NCBI GenBank assembly: GCA_036677445.1
Contig: JAVBWI010000023.1
Span: forward strand, 124,001-188,000
Direction of reading: 5' to 3'
Origin: JAVBWI01 sp036677445
GTDB taxonomy: Bacteria; Bacillota; Clostridia; Christensenellales; CAG-138
DNA length: 64,000 bases
Shown one piece after another: positions 1-8,215 of the stretch. The notes below the pieces were generated by a model. The model worked only from the letters and a program-made list of their open reading frames with translations. It was not told the origin of the DNA and did no database searches. The translations under genes were made by a program, and so were the position numbers. Positions within the stretch are counted from its first letter, which is position 1. Each line of letters opens with the position of its first letter.

Positions 1-974
1 GCCGCAACCATGCCGCAAACATTCATTATCATATCCCCAACGCAACACTTACGGCCATTTGCAGCGTGATTCCGCAGGAGCTTGACGAAGTGGGGCGGGA
101 AATGCAGCCGCAATACCTCTATACGGATTACCGGGAACTATTTAAGAACCGGGAAATCGACGGAATTGTCATCGCCACCAACTCGCAGTCCCACTGCGAA
201 CTGGCCTGCGCCGCGGCGGAGTTGGGCGTAAAGAACGTCTATATCGAAAAGCCGCTGGGCATGACGCTTGAAGAGATCGGCCGCATCCGCGAAGCCGTTT
301 CCAATAGCGGTATCCGCGTGTTTCAAGTGGGCTATAACCGGCGGTTCGACGCATCGTATCAGGCGCTCAAAAAAAAGCTGGACGAAGGTTTTATTGGCAA
401 ACCGATACTTATCAAAATGATCAACCGCGACCCCGCTTCCATGGCCGAGTTTATCATTAAATTCTCCCCCACCTCCGGCGGGCTGGTGTTCGATATGCTC
501 ACCCACGATTACGACGCTGCGCGCTGGTTTTTAAATGCCGACGCTGTGAAGGTATACGGCCTTGGCGGCGTGTACGCCTATGAGGGCCTTGCCGCCGTCA
601 ACGACATCGATAATTGCGGCATACTCTGCAAGTTCGACAACGGCGCCATGGGCTGGTTTGAGACTACCCGCAACTGCGCTTACGGCTACCATGTGGAAAC
701 CGAGGTATTCGGTACCGAAGGCTGCATCCGCGTCTGCGTCACGCCGACCAACGACCGCGTGCTGTATTTGGACAAAAACGGCATCAACCAGACAACCGTC
801 AAATGGTTCTATGAATACTGGGAGCCCACATTTGTGGCCGAAATGCGAGATTTTGCAGACGCCATCGCATTGGACCGCCCGCCGCTTGTGGGGCTTACGG
901 ACGGTTACAAGGCCGTACAGTGGGCGCTGGCCGCCAAAAAAGCCGTGGATGAGGAGACCGTGGTTACCCTGTAA
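1..974 (+). CDS. Gfo/Idh/MocA family NAD(P)-dependent oxidoreductase, 5' end cut by window
   Basis: The reading frame is open from base 3 and reads ANIHYHIPNATLTAICS before the first GTG at 66. That is the usual end of the first Rossmann beta-alpha unit of this family, so the gene starts outside the window. The motif IEKPLG (near 245-262) is the conserved EKP of the family, with the catalytic lysine, followed by the C-terminal Gfo/Idh/MocA alpha/beta domain. It resembles inositol 2-dehydrogenase-like enzymes that oxidise or reduce a sugar or polyol hydroxyl in the cytoplasm; the substrate cannot be told. The next gene is a sugar-type ABC ATPase, compatible with carbohydrate uptake and use. 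Confidence 0.9.
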   Translation, partial: RNHAANIHYHIPNATLTAICSVIPQELDEVGREMQPQYLYTDYRELFKNREIDGIVIATNSQSHCELACAAAELGVKNVYIEKPLGMTLEEIGRIREAVSNSGIRVFQVGYNRRFDASYQALKKKLDEGFIGKPILIKMINRDPASMAEFIIKFSPTSGGLVFDMLTHDYDAARWFLNADAVKVYGLGGVYAYEGLAAVNDIDNCGILCKFDNGAMGWFETTRNCAYGYHVETEVFGTEGCIRVCVTPTNDRVLYLDKNGINQTTVKWFYEYWEPTFVAEMRDFADAIALDRPPLVGLTDGYKAVQWALAAKKAVDEETVVTL

Positions 975-1412
975 TGCGTATAGCCCTGCAGATGGGTCTT
1001 GCTTCCAGTGGGCGCATCTGTTATTCTATTGGTGACAATCATCCAGCAACTTACGAATCGCAAAAAACTGCATCCCGGTTTCCATCAGCTCTCCCTGCGC
1101 ACGACCGCGTTTTGGTTGTCTTTCAATTATCCCGATGCAATGCCGGATACTGAAGTTTCCGCTGTGTATAAACCGAACCTGCACAACAGCATAGCTTTTT
1201 CGTTTCCCTTCCGGGATAAAGCCGTAATACGGCGGCGCGGGCTTACTCCACGCAATAGGCCCGGGCACGCTATAAAAAAGGAGGCACCAATATACCGCTG
1301 CGGCTTGCGGTGCGGCAGTGTGGAGACCTGCCGTAATACCGCCGCGACATATGCGCGCGGCGGCGAGGCGGACAGTTAGCTTTGTGGCTGTGTCCGTCAA
1401 AGCCGGAAAAGC
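975..1412. other. 438-base intergenic stretch, possible gene remnant on minus strand
   Basis: No complete gene is supported. On the minus strand, about 1262 down to 1026, a frame gives a protein-like C-terminus containing RKSYAVVQVRFIHSGNFSIR and ending KLLDDCHQ, without a start codon preceded by a ribosome binding site. It may be the tail of a decayed gene. A GGAGG at 1281-1285 on the plus strand is not followed by a usable start. The rest is G+C-rich inverted repeats around 1296-1370 with no T-run. Confidence 0.3.
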
Positions 1413-2543
1413 ATGGCAAACGTTACGCTCAGGAACATCAAGAAGGTCTACGAAAAGAACGTGGTCGCGGTGCAGGAGTTTTCTCTTACCATCGCGGACA
1501 AGGAGTTCGTGGTGCTTGTCGGCCCTTCGGGCTGCGGTAAATCCACGACGCTGCGCATGGTGGCGGGGCTGGAGGAGATCACCTCCGGCGAAATTTACAT
1601 CGGCGACCGCCTGGTCAACGATGTGCCGCCAAAAGACAGGGATATCGCGATGGTATTCCAGAACTACGCGCTCTACCCGCACATGACGGTGTACGAGAAC
1701 ATGGCGTTCGCGCTCAAGCTGCGCAAGGCAAGCAAAACGGAGATTGACGAGAAGGTCCACGAAGCGGCGGAGATACTCGGCATTACGGAGCTGCTGAAGA
1801 GGAAACCCAAGGCGCTCTCCGGCGGGCAGCGGCAGCGTGTGGCCATCGGCCGCGCGATCGTGCGCAGCCCCCAAGTGTTTCTGATGGACGAACCGCTTTC
1901 CAACCTCGACGCAAAGCTCAGAAATCAGATGCGCGCGGAGCTTATCAAGCTTCGGCAGCGCATCGATACAACATTCATATATGTTACCCATGACCAGACG
2001 GAGGCCATGACGCTGGGCGACCGCATCGTCATCATGAAGGATGGTTTCATACAGCAGATCGGTACGCCGCACCAGGTGTTCCATGAACCGGCAAACCTGT
2101 TTGTCGCGGGATTTATCGGTACGCCGCAAATGAATCTTTTCCCCGCGGAGTTGACTGTAGAGAGCGGCAGATATGTCGTTGCCGTATATGGCATGCGGAT
2201 TGCCCTGCCCGGCGACAGGCAAAAGCTGCTGGAGCTCAAAAAGCAGATGCCCCGCCCCATCACGCTGGGCGTGCGGCCGGAGCATATCCGTATTGTGCCC
2301 GAAGGTACGGAGAATTCCATCCGCGCGCAGGTGGATGTTTCCGAAATGATGGGCAGCGAGGTATACCTGCATTTGAACATCGAAGGACGCGACGCCGTAA
2401 TACGCGTGCCGACGGCGGATCTTCTGGACAGCTATACGTTCACGCCGGGGCAGGAAAATTATATTCATTTCACTTTCCCCAATACGCTGATGCACTTATT
2501 TGATCCGGAAACACAGCAGAGCCTCTATACGCCCATCGTGTAA
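1413..2543 (+). CDS. ABC transporter ATP-binding protein, MalK/UgpC/MsmK type
   Basis: A 376-residue nucleotide-binding subunit powering carbohydrate import at the inner face of the membrane. Walker A GPSGCGKST is at residues 37-45, the Q-loop glutamine at 83, signature LSGGQ at 135-139, Walker B FLMDE at 156-160 and the switch histidine near 193. A C-terminal OB/TOBE region follows (GFIGTPQMN, LGVRPEHIR), as in MalK, UgpC and MsmK. No permease or binding-protein gene is adjacent, so it may be a shared ATPase serving several sugar transporters, as MsmK does in streptococci; that is inference. A terminator follows directly. Confidence 0.93.
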   Translation: MANVTLRNIKKVYEKNVVAVQEFSLTIADKEFVVLVGPSGCGKSTTLRMVAGLEEITSGEIYIGDRLVNDVPPKDRDIAMVFQNYALYPHMTVYENMAFALKLRKASKTEIDEKVHEAAEILGITELLKRKPKALSGGQRQRVAIGRAIVRSPQVFLMDEPLSNLDAKLRNQMRAELIKLRQRIDTTFIYVTHDQTEAMTLGDRIVIMKDGFIQQIGTPHQVFHEPANLFVAGFIGTPQMNLFPAELTVESGRYVVAVYGMRIALPGDRQKLLELKKQMPRPITLGVRPEHIRIVPEGTENSIRAQVDVSEMMGSEVYLHLNIEGRDAVIRVPTADLLDSYTFTPGQENYIHFTFPNTLMHLFDPETQQSLYTPIV

Positions 2544-2582
2544 GTTTTATAAAGCTTTCTTTTGTGTCAAACGGCTATAAGA

Positions 2583-2624
2583 AACGGGCTGCCCCTGAAA
2601 ACCGCAGGAGCTGCCCGTTTTTTT
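2583..2624 (+). terminator. Rho-independent terminator after the ABC ATPase
   Basis: An interrupted inverted repeat with outer arms AACGGGC and GCCCGTT is followed by a run of seven T. Confidence 0.85.
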
Positions 2625-2682
2625 ATGTCAAAAACGGTTAACCGTGGTTCTTATTCCCATTGTAACGCATAAATAAATTGCA

Positions 2683-2712
2683 TTGTAAACACAGGCGTAA
2701 ATTTGGTATGAT
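2683..2712 (+). promoter_or_regulatory. Sigma-A type promoter for the HAD phosphatase
   Basis: TTGTAA (2683-2688), an 18-bp spacer and TATGAT (2707-2712), about 35 bases before the chosen start. Confidence 0.55.
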
Positions 2713-2746
2713 AGTACGCATGATATCATTTAGAAAGCGAACGGAT

Positions 2747-3568
2747 ATGGAACAACAACGAAATTACCGCGTACTGGCACTGGACTTAGACGGAACCTTG
2801 ACCAATGCAAAAAAGGAGATCACGCCCCGCACAAAAGCCGCTATTCACCGCGCTATTGCCTCCGGCGTTCACGTCGTACTCGCCTCGGGAAGGCCGCTTC
2901 TCGGCGTCTGGCCTGTGGCACGCGATCTGGAGCTTGACCGTTTAGGCGGATATATCCTCGCTTACAACGGCGGGCTGATATTAAAATGCGACACCAACGA
3001 AGCCGTCTTCCGGCGCCTGCTGCCGCAGGACGCCGTGCACCGGATATGCGACTGGGCCGACGGACGCCCGCTGTGCCCGCTGGCCTATGATTCACAGGGA
3101 ATCGTCACCCCCTGCCCCAGCGATCCCTATGTGCAGAAGGAAGCGTACAACAACGCCCTCACTATCCGCCATGTGCCGGATCTTCCGGGGTATGTAAATT
3201 ATCCCATCGAAAAAATGATGCTCGTGGGCGCGCCGGAGGATGCAGCGCAGGCAATCCCGGTTCTGCGCAACCGCTTTGCCGGGCTGCTGAACATATTTGG
3301 TTCGGAACCGCATTTTATCGAAGTGATGCCGCCGGAGGTGGACAAGGCCTTTTCGCTGGGCATATTATTGAAGCATCTGCATGTGGACCGCGACGCGCTC
3401 ATCGCCTGCGGCGATGGCATGAACGATTTGCCTATGCTGCAATACGCCGGCTTGAGCGTGGCAATGGAAAACGCCTCCCCTGTTGTGAAGGCGGCGGCGC
3501 ATTTCGTCACGCTCTCCAACGAGAACGACGGCGTGGCGTATGCGATAGAAAAATATCTGCATGTATAA
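2747..3568 (+). CDS. Cof-type HAD-superfamily phosphatase
   Basis: A 273-residue cytoplasmic sugar-phosphate or nucleotide-phosphate phosphatase of the Cof (IIB) subfamily. Motif I is ALDLDGTL with nucleophile Asp13 and acid Asp15; motif II sits in VVLASGRP; motif IV is CGDGMNDLPML near the C-terminus; the type C2 cap lies between. I chose the ATG at 2747 over the open frame from 2678, because the family begins just before motif I and the predicted promoter lies between the two. It is a single-gene unit ending in a terminator shared with the convergent aminotransferase. Substrates of these enzymes are broad. Confidence 0.9.
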   Translation: MEQQRNYRVLALDLDGTLTNAKKEITPRTKAAIHRAIASGVHVVLASGRPLLGVWPVARDLELDRLGGYILAYNGGLILKCDTNEAVFRRLLPQDAVHRICDWADGRPLCPLAYDSQGIVTPCPSDPYVQKEAYNNALTIRHVPDLPGYVNYPIEKMMLVGAPEDAAQAIPVLRNRFAGLLNIFGSEPHFIEVMPPEVDKAFSLGILLKHLHVDRDALIACGDGMNDLPMLQYAGLSVAMENASPVVKAAAHFVTLSNENDGVAYAIEKYLHV

Positions 3569-3590
3569 TATCAATCGACACGTTATAAGA

Positions 3591-3623
3591 GGGCTGTTCC
3601 GTCCGATGGCGGGACAGCCCTTT
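3591..3623. terminator. Bidirectional terminator between convergent genes
   Basis: GGGCTGTTCC (3591-3600) pairs perfectly with GGGACAGCCC over 3611-3620 apart from one G-T, followed by TTT. It lies between the stops of the HAD phosphatase and the minus-strand aminotransferase. Confidence 0.75.
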
Positions 3624-3629
3624 ACTTGT

Positions 3630-4829
3630 TTACAGTTTTGACCGGAACATCTCGCCCAGCCGTTTTGTACCCATCCTAATATTCTCCGGCGATACGCCGC
3701 CGAAACTTACGCGCATGCAATCGCTGCCCAGGCCGTTGCCGTCGGTGAAAAATCCCTCGCCGGCAACATACGCCACCTTATACGCCTGCATCGCCTCGGG
3801 CAAAAGCTTCGTCGCGTTGAGCCCGTCCGGCAGCTGCACCCACGTGAACAGACCGCCGTCCGGATAGGTGTGCCTGGTACCCTTGGGAAAATATTCGTCG
3901 ATGCAGGCAAGCATCACGTCCCTGCGCACACGGTACAGATCGCAAATCATCCTTTTGTGGGCGGGAAAATACCCGCGCCTGAAAAATTCCGCGCAGAGCA
4001 CCTGCGAGATCATGCCCGTGTGCGAATTGGTGGCCGTTTTCACGTCATAGAGCTTTTTGATGATCGTATCGCTGGCGACAGCATACCCCAGGCGGCTGCC
4101 CGGCGAAAATATCTTGGAAAAGCTGTTGGCGAGCACGGTGTGCCCGGTGGTATCGAACGCCTTGATTGGCAGCAGCTCTTCCCCGCTGTAGCGGATATCG
4201 CGATAGGGGTCATCCTCCAGCACGATAACGTCGTACTTGCCGCCCAGCTCCGCCAGCCTGCGCCGGCGTTCCAATGACAAAGATCTCCCGGTCGGATTCT
4301 GGAAGGTAGGAATGGTATAGATTATCTTGGGATGGTAGATTTTTATTTTTTCTTCCACATCCTCTATGATGACTCCGTCCTCATCCATCGCACAGGAGAC
4401 ACACCTGGCCTGGAACATCTCGAATACTTCCACACAATGTATGAAGGTAGGCGATTCCACCAATATCACGTCGCCGGGATTGATGAAGAGCTGGCATATC
4501 AAATTCATGGTCTCCAGCCCGCCGCTTACGATGAGCACGTTGTCCACACGCGTATGTACGCCCTTGGGCGCAAGCAGCTCGTGCGCCACCGCCTCGCGCA
4601 GGTCGTATAAGCCCATGGGGTTGCCATACTGCAGCGCTTCCACGCCGCGCTTGCCGACGGACATTACGTCGTTTGTGATCTCCCGCAGAATGTCGATGGG
4701 CAGCGCTTCCTTTGCGGGAGAGCCTCCGCCGAAGGAAATGATCTCCGGATCGGTCATGGAACCAAACAGGCTGCGGATGATGGCCGCGGATTTTTCCATC
4801 GCAGCCACGCGTTGCGCAAATGCAGGCAT
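3630..4829 (-). CDS. PLP-dependent class I/II aminotransferase (MocR-C/LysN-like)
   Basis: A 399-residue fold-type I aminotransferase. The PLP lysine is Lys239 in ANSFSKIFSPGSRLGY; the cofactor-stacking region is IYTIPTFQNPTG (169-180) and the PLP-binding aspartate lies in VLEDDPYRDI. The sequence resembles 2-aminoadipate/aromatic aminotransferases and the C-terminal half of MocR regulators, but no GntR helix-turn-helix is present. The open frame runs up to 5156; I chose the ATG at 4829 because AAAGGAGGAACACG precedes it and the family N-terminus begins there. The amino-acid substrate is not determined. Confidence 0.9.
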   Translation of the reverse strand: MPAFAQRVAAMEKSAAIIRSLFGSMTDPEIISFGGGSPAKEALPIDILREITNDVMSVGKRGVEALQYGNPMGLYDLREAVAHELLAPKGVHTRVDNVLIVSGGLETMNLICQLFINPGDVILVESPTFIHCVEVFEMFQARCVSCAMDEDGVIIEDVEEKIKIYHPKIIYTIPTFQNPTGRSLSLERRRRLAELGGKYDVIVLEDDPYRDIRYSGEELLPIKAFDTTGHTVLANSFSKIFSPGSRLGYAVASDTIIKKLYDVKTATNSHTGMISQVLCAEFFRRGYFPAHKRMICDLYRVRRDVMLACIDEYFPKGTRHTYPDGGLFTWVQLPDGLNATKLLPEAMQAYKVAYVAGEGFFTDGNGLGSDCMRVSFGGVSPENIRMGTKRLGEMFRSKL

Positions 4830-4883
4830 CGTGTTCCTCCTTTTTGTGGATCGGGCAGGCCCGTTGTTTGTTTTCTTAGGAAA

Positions 4884-4912
4884 ACTATATACCACCGTGC
4901 CTGAAATGTAAA
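4884..4912 (-). promoter_or_regulatory. Promoter for the class I/II aminotransferase
   Basis: On the minus strand TTTACA (4912-4907), a 17-bp spacer and TATAGT (4889-4884), about 55 bases ahead of the ATG. Confidence 0.6.
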
Positions 4913-5048
4913 ATGCGGCTTTGCATTGCATATGCCTTTTCGCAATCGTATCGCCAAAGAGCGCAAGCGCCCGTATACCTGACGGCGCCATATGGCCAGC
5001 CCGTATTTTTCCATCCGCAACTGCGCAGACTACTTGTGAGGTGAGAAT

Positions 5049-5222
5049 ATGGAATCCAAATATTCGGACATGCACGCGCTGCTTAAAGGCGATTCGCAGG
5101 CATGGAAATATTACAATATGCTTCCCGACCATGTACGGGACCATATCGGCTCCCAAGCGGACACTGTCAACACGTTCTCCAGCTTACGCGCGCAAGCGGA
5201 ACATCTGCTGCACGGAGATTAA
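5049..5222 (+). CDS. Small conserved-type protein of 57 residues
   Basis: An ATG at 5049 preceded by GAGGTGAG opens a 57-codon frame ending in TAA. The product begins MESKYSDMHALLKGDSQ and contains YYNMLPDHVRDHI and AEHLLHGD. This layout resembles small proteins of unknown function common in Clostridia that begin with a YSDLHSLLK-like stretch and carry a LPDYVRE-like core; that likeness is from memory and unchecked. No signal peptide or membrane segment. Divergent from the aminotransferase. Function unknown. Confidence 0.72.
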   Translation: MESKYSDMHALLKGDSQAWKYYNMLPDHVRDHIGSQADTVNTFSSLRAQAEHLLHGD

Positions 5223-5534
5223 CGGCGCCCACTGAAAATATTATGAAGAAAAGAAACTGTCTCAGGTTCAAGAATCCGGGACAGTTCCTCGCGCTTTTAC
5301 AAGCAACTGCAGTCAGCCCCTTATAAATAAAATATAGTCTTATATGAAGCGCATATTGTCTTACAGACTTATCTCCAAAGCGCGCTCAAGTACTATACCA
5401 AATCAACCGATAAAATCAATACCGGCTTCCCTGTCAACCCTGCGGCGCCGTCTTACGCAGCAAGGCGTGACTGGCCGCACGCGCGGCTGAAAGGGACCGC
5501 CATAAGTACAGCGATTTGAAAGGATGTGTTTACT
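5223..5534. other. Intergenic stretch with one hairpin
   Basis: An inverted repeat at about 5255-5286 (AACTGTC and GACAGTT arms) follows the small gene but lacks an immediate T-run. The remainder is A+T-rich near 5330-5400 and probably holds the hemerythrin promoter, but I cannot point to a convincing -35/-10 pair. Confidence 0.4.
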
Positions 5535-5933
5535 ATGCCGTGGTCGCCCAACCTTTCGGTAGGCGTGGAAATGATCGACGAACAGCACAAGACATTGTTC
5601 GAGAACGCCGACAAGCTCTTTGAGGCAGGACGAAATCATAAATCCGCCGAGTTTATCGGCGGATTGCTGGAGTTTTTGGATCAGTACACCAAAAAGCATT
5701 TCAGCGACGAGGAAAGATACATGCTTTCCATCAAATACCCGGAATATGATATACAAAAGAAGATGCATGCGGATTTCCTTGCGCGCCTTGCAAAGCTCAA
5801 AGCCGATTACGCACAATCCAAGGGAAGCATCGTTGTAATCATCGAAGCGAACCAGATGATGCTCAACTGGCTGACTCAGCATATTTCCATACAGGACAAG
5901 AAGATCGGCGACTATGCGAGATCTTTGGGTTAA
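5535..5933 (+). CDS. Bacteriohemerythrin with one missing iron ligand
   Basis: A 132-residue four-helix-bundle protein that normally holds a di-iron site binding O2 or sensing oxygen. Ligand positions visible: His18 in DEQHK, His55 and Glu59 in HFSDEE, His78 in KMHADF, His116 and Asp121 in HISIQD. The usual seventh ligand, the first His of HxxxH, is Gln74 here (YPEYDIQKKMH). I chose the ATG at 5535 because AAAGGA lies about 11 bases ahead; an in-frame GTG at 5526 has no room for one. No adjacent chemoreceptor or regulator is fused. Likely cytoplasmic oxygen or iron handling in an anaerobe. Confidence 0.92.
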   Translation: MPWSPNLSVGVEMIDEQHKTLFENADKLFEAGRNHKSAEFIGGLLEFLDQYTKKHFSDEERYMLSIKYPEYDIQKKMHADFLARLAKLKADYAQSKGSIVVIIEANQMMLNWLTQHISIQDKKIGDYARSLG

Positions 5934-5958
5934 ACGGAAATTCACGCTAAGCAACACG

Positions 5959-5995
5959 AAAAGGGGCTGTCCTGATGAAAAACAGCCCCTTTTTC
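5959..5995. terminator. Bidirectional terminator between hemerythrin and methionine gamma-lyase
   Basis: AAAGGGGCTGT (5960-5970) and ACAGCCCCTTT (5982-5992) form a perfect stem bordered by A-run and T-run. Confidence 0.88.
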
Positions 5996-6010
5996 GACAA
6001 CGCTCCTACG

Positions 6011-7207
6011 CTAGTCAAGATGCTTTTTCAGATCCGCAATGATATCCGCCGCGTTTTCCAGGCCAACCGACAGACGCAGCAGACTTTCGGAGATATGCGA
6101 CTGCACAAGCTCCTCCGCGGTATGGGTGGAGTGTGTCATGGAGGCGGGGTGCTCTATGAGCGTCTCGGCGTCGCCCAGCGATACCGCAAGGTAGCACAGT
6201 TCCAGGCTGTTGATAAAGCGTTCGGTTTCCTCGCGGGAAGCGTTTAGTTCAAACGCGATCATCGCGCCGGGCAAACGCATCTGCTTTTTTGCGATTGTAT
6301 ACTGCGGGTGGCTCCTGAGCCCCGGATAGTGCACCACCTTGACCTTCTTGTGTGAAGAAAGGAACTCCGCTATCTCCATGGCGTTTTTGCAATGGCGCTC
6401 CATGCGCATATCCAGCGTTTTGATGCCGCGATCCACCAGGAACGCGTCGAACGGACTCATTACGGCGCCGGTCATGTATTTAAGACCCGTTACCGTGCAT
6501 TCCTCCACAAACGCTTTGGGAGCGCATAAGAAGCCGCAGATCACGTCGCCATGGCCGTTTAAATACTTGGTACCGGAATGGATGACCATGTCCGCGCCCA
6601 GATCGATGGGGCGCTGGAGATACGGCGTGGCGAACGTGTTATCCACCACCACTTTGATTTCCTTAATCGCCGCATGCGCAACGGAAGCCACCGCCTCAAT
6701 GTCCACCACTTTCATGTTGGGATTTGCGGGGGTTTCGCAGTAAACAAAACGCGTATTTTTTGTGATAGCGCTTTTTACGGCCGCAAGATCGTTGAAATCC
6801 ACAAATGTCGTCTTTATCCCAAGCCGCGGCAGTCGCTGCGACAACAGCGCATAAGTGCAGCCGTAAAGCGTATCGTCCGCGACGATATGGTCGCCGGATT
6901 GCAGCACCGTCCAGAACATGCTGTTGATAGCGCCCATACCCGAGGAAAACGCCATGCATGCTTCCGCGTGCTCAAGGGTGGCGATGCGCGCTGCGATCTG
7001 CGTCTGGTTGGGGTTGCCGACACGGGTGTAAATATAGCCGCTTTCCTCGCCCGCAAAGCGCGCCGCGCCCTGCGCGGCATCGTCAAATATGAACGTGCTG
7101 GATTGGAAAATGGGCGTGACGAGCGGATGGTACCCCGGAATCACCAGTCTGTCACTGTGAATTTGCTGCGTCGCAAAGCCTGCATTGTTTACGTTCGGTT
7201 CCTTCAT
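6011..7207 (-). CDS. megL: Methionine gamma-lyase (Cys/Met metabolism PLP enzyme)
   Basis: A 398-residue member of the Cys/Met metabolism PLP family, predicted to split L-methionine into methanethiol, ammonia and 2-oxobutyrate. The PLP lysine is Lys214 in SGTKYLNGH, and the active-site loop reads DDTLYGCTYAL with Tyr115 and Cys117, matching the conserved Tyr and the Cys of true methionine gamma-lyases (Cys116 in the Pseudomonas enzyme). Cystathionine gamma-synthase or O-acetylhomoserine sulfhydrylase remain possible by family, but the Cys favours MGL. The start ATG is preceded by GAAAGGAAA. It lies next to the methylthioadenosine-type salvage operon, so both may deal with methionine-derived sulfur. 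Confidence 0.85.
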   Translation of the reverse strand: MKEPNVNNAGFATQQIHSDRLVIPGYHPLVTPIFQSSTFIFDDAAQGAARFAGEESGYIYTRVGNPNQTQIAARIATLEHAEACMAFSSGMGAINSMFWTVLQSGDHIVADDTLYGCTYALLSQRLPRLGIKTTFVDFNDLAAVKSAITKNTRFVYCETPANPNMKVVDIEAVASVAHAAIKEIKVVVDNTFATPYLQRPIDLGADMVIHSGTKYLNGHGDVICGFLCAPKAFVEECTVTGLKYMTGAVMSPFDAFLVDRGIKTLDMRMERHCKNAMEIAEFLSSHKKVKVVHYPGLRSHPQYTIAKKQMRLPGAMIAFELNASREETERFINSLELCYLAVSLGDAETLIEHPASMTHSTHTAEELVQSHISESLLRLSVGLENAADIIADLKKHLD

Positions 7208-7394
7208 GAATACAATTTCCTTTCAACTCTAAATTATTCCGCCGCCCGGCGTATGCCAACAGGCAGCTTGAAAACATGATTGTTCATTAAAGCCAATACG
7301 CCCGAATACCCCGGCTGTTCCGTCAACGGCTTTCATGGTATGATAGGGCATATATGACAGCCCTGGCGGCCGTCGTTTGAAATGCGGAGGGGAA

Positions 7395-8129
7395 ATGGGC
7401 ATGGTACACAGTTGTATCACACAGGCGCAGGCGATCCTGCAAAAGGACCCCGTAAAAAACGCGTACCCGCTGCTCCGCATCGCCCAGGGCATGGTATCCG
7501 AATGCGAGATTCTCGGTGAGTCGGTGCGTTTGCTGGATTCCGAAAACGGCAAATACTTGTATTCGGTCGATACGTTTGAAGCGTTCAAGGCGCTGTACGC
7601 GCCGGTCCGCAACAGGGGCGGCATCAACGTATCGCTGGTGACGGACGACCGCTTTATAGAAGAGCTCCCTAAGCTAGACGGCACGCTCAGACTGAACGCC
7701 TTCCATCAACTGCTTGCCGCAACCGGCTTGCCGGTGGAACCCGTTGATGGCATCGCTTTCACCCGTATTGATGAAGCCGCCATCGGCTGGATACTTTCGG
7801 TTTACCAGCACCCCGAGCTCAACCGTGATTTTATAGTACGCCGCTGTACTAGCGCGCCCAGCGTGCTTGCCCTGCACCATGGCGCGCCCGCCGGCTTTAT
7901 CATGAGCCACTGCGACGCGGAGTTGGGTCCGGCATATGTGGACCCGCAGTTTCGCGCAAGCGGGCTTGCAACGCAGCTTTTCGCAAGAATCATGGAGCAA
8001 TTCACGGCGCGCGGCATCCGCCCCGCCATGTTTGTTTCGCTGAACAATGTCCGTTCGCTCAAATGGCTTTTGCGGATAGGCTGTACCCCTGCGAAGGATA
8101 AAGTCCTTTGGTTCTGGCGGGACATATAA
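7395..8129 (+). CDS. GNAT family N-acetyltransferase
   Basis: A protein of about 244 residues with a C-terminal GNAT fold: YVDPQFRASGLATQLFARIM is the acetyl-CoA pyrophosphate-binding motif A region, followed by a motif B-like SLNNVRSLKWLLRIG. The N-terminal 130 residues form an unassigned accessory domain, as in two-domain GNATs. GGAGGGG at 7386-7392 supports the ATG at 7395 or the one at 7401. It is monocistronic, divergent from methionine gamma-lyase, and ends in a terminator shared with the aldolase operon. The acceptor substrate is unknown. Confidence 0.82.
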   Translation: MGMVHSCITQAQAILQKDPVKNAYPLLRIAQGMVSECEILGESVRLLDSENGKYLYSVDTFEAFKALYAPVRNRGGINVSLVTDDRFIEELPKLDGTLRLNAFHQLLAATGLPVEPVDGIAFTRIDEAAIGWILSVYQHPELNRDFIVRRCTSAPSVLALHHGAPAGFIMSHCDAELGPAYVDPQFRASGLATQLFARIMEQFTARGIRPAMFVSLNNVRSLKWLLRIGCTPAKDKVLWFWRDI

Positions 8130-8164
8130 ACCGTTAGGACGTCTGATGAACGATCATATACATC

Positions 8165-8200
8165 AAAGCGTACCGGACAGTTTGCCCGATACGCTTTTTC
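8165..8200. terminator. Bidirectional terminator, end of the salvage operon
   Basis: AAAGCGTACCGG (8165-8176) pairs with CCGATACGCTTT (8186-8197) with one mismatch and is followed by TT. It closes both the GNAT gene and the minus-strand aldolase operon. Confidence 0.75.
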
Positions 8201-8215
8201 CGCCTTTTTTAGAAT

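Noticed and set aside
1026..2495. 489-codon minus-strand open frame
   Set aside because: Most of it is exactly antisense to the clear ABC ATPase gene; only the last 240 bases lie outside it and are discussed as a possible remnant.
7208..7376. SAM (S-box) riboswitch or T-box near methionine gamma-lyase
   Set aside because: I looked for the conserved leader motifs and saw none; methionine gamma-lyase has only an ordinary leader.
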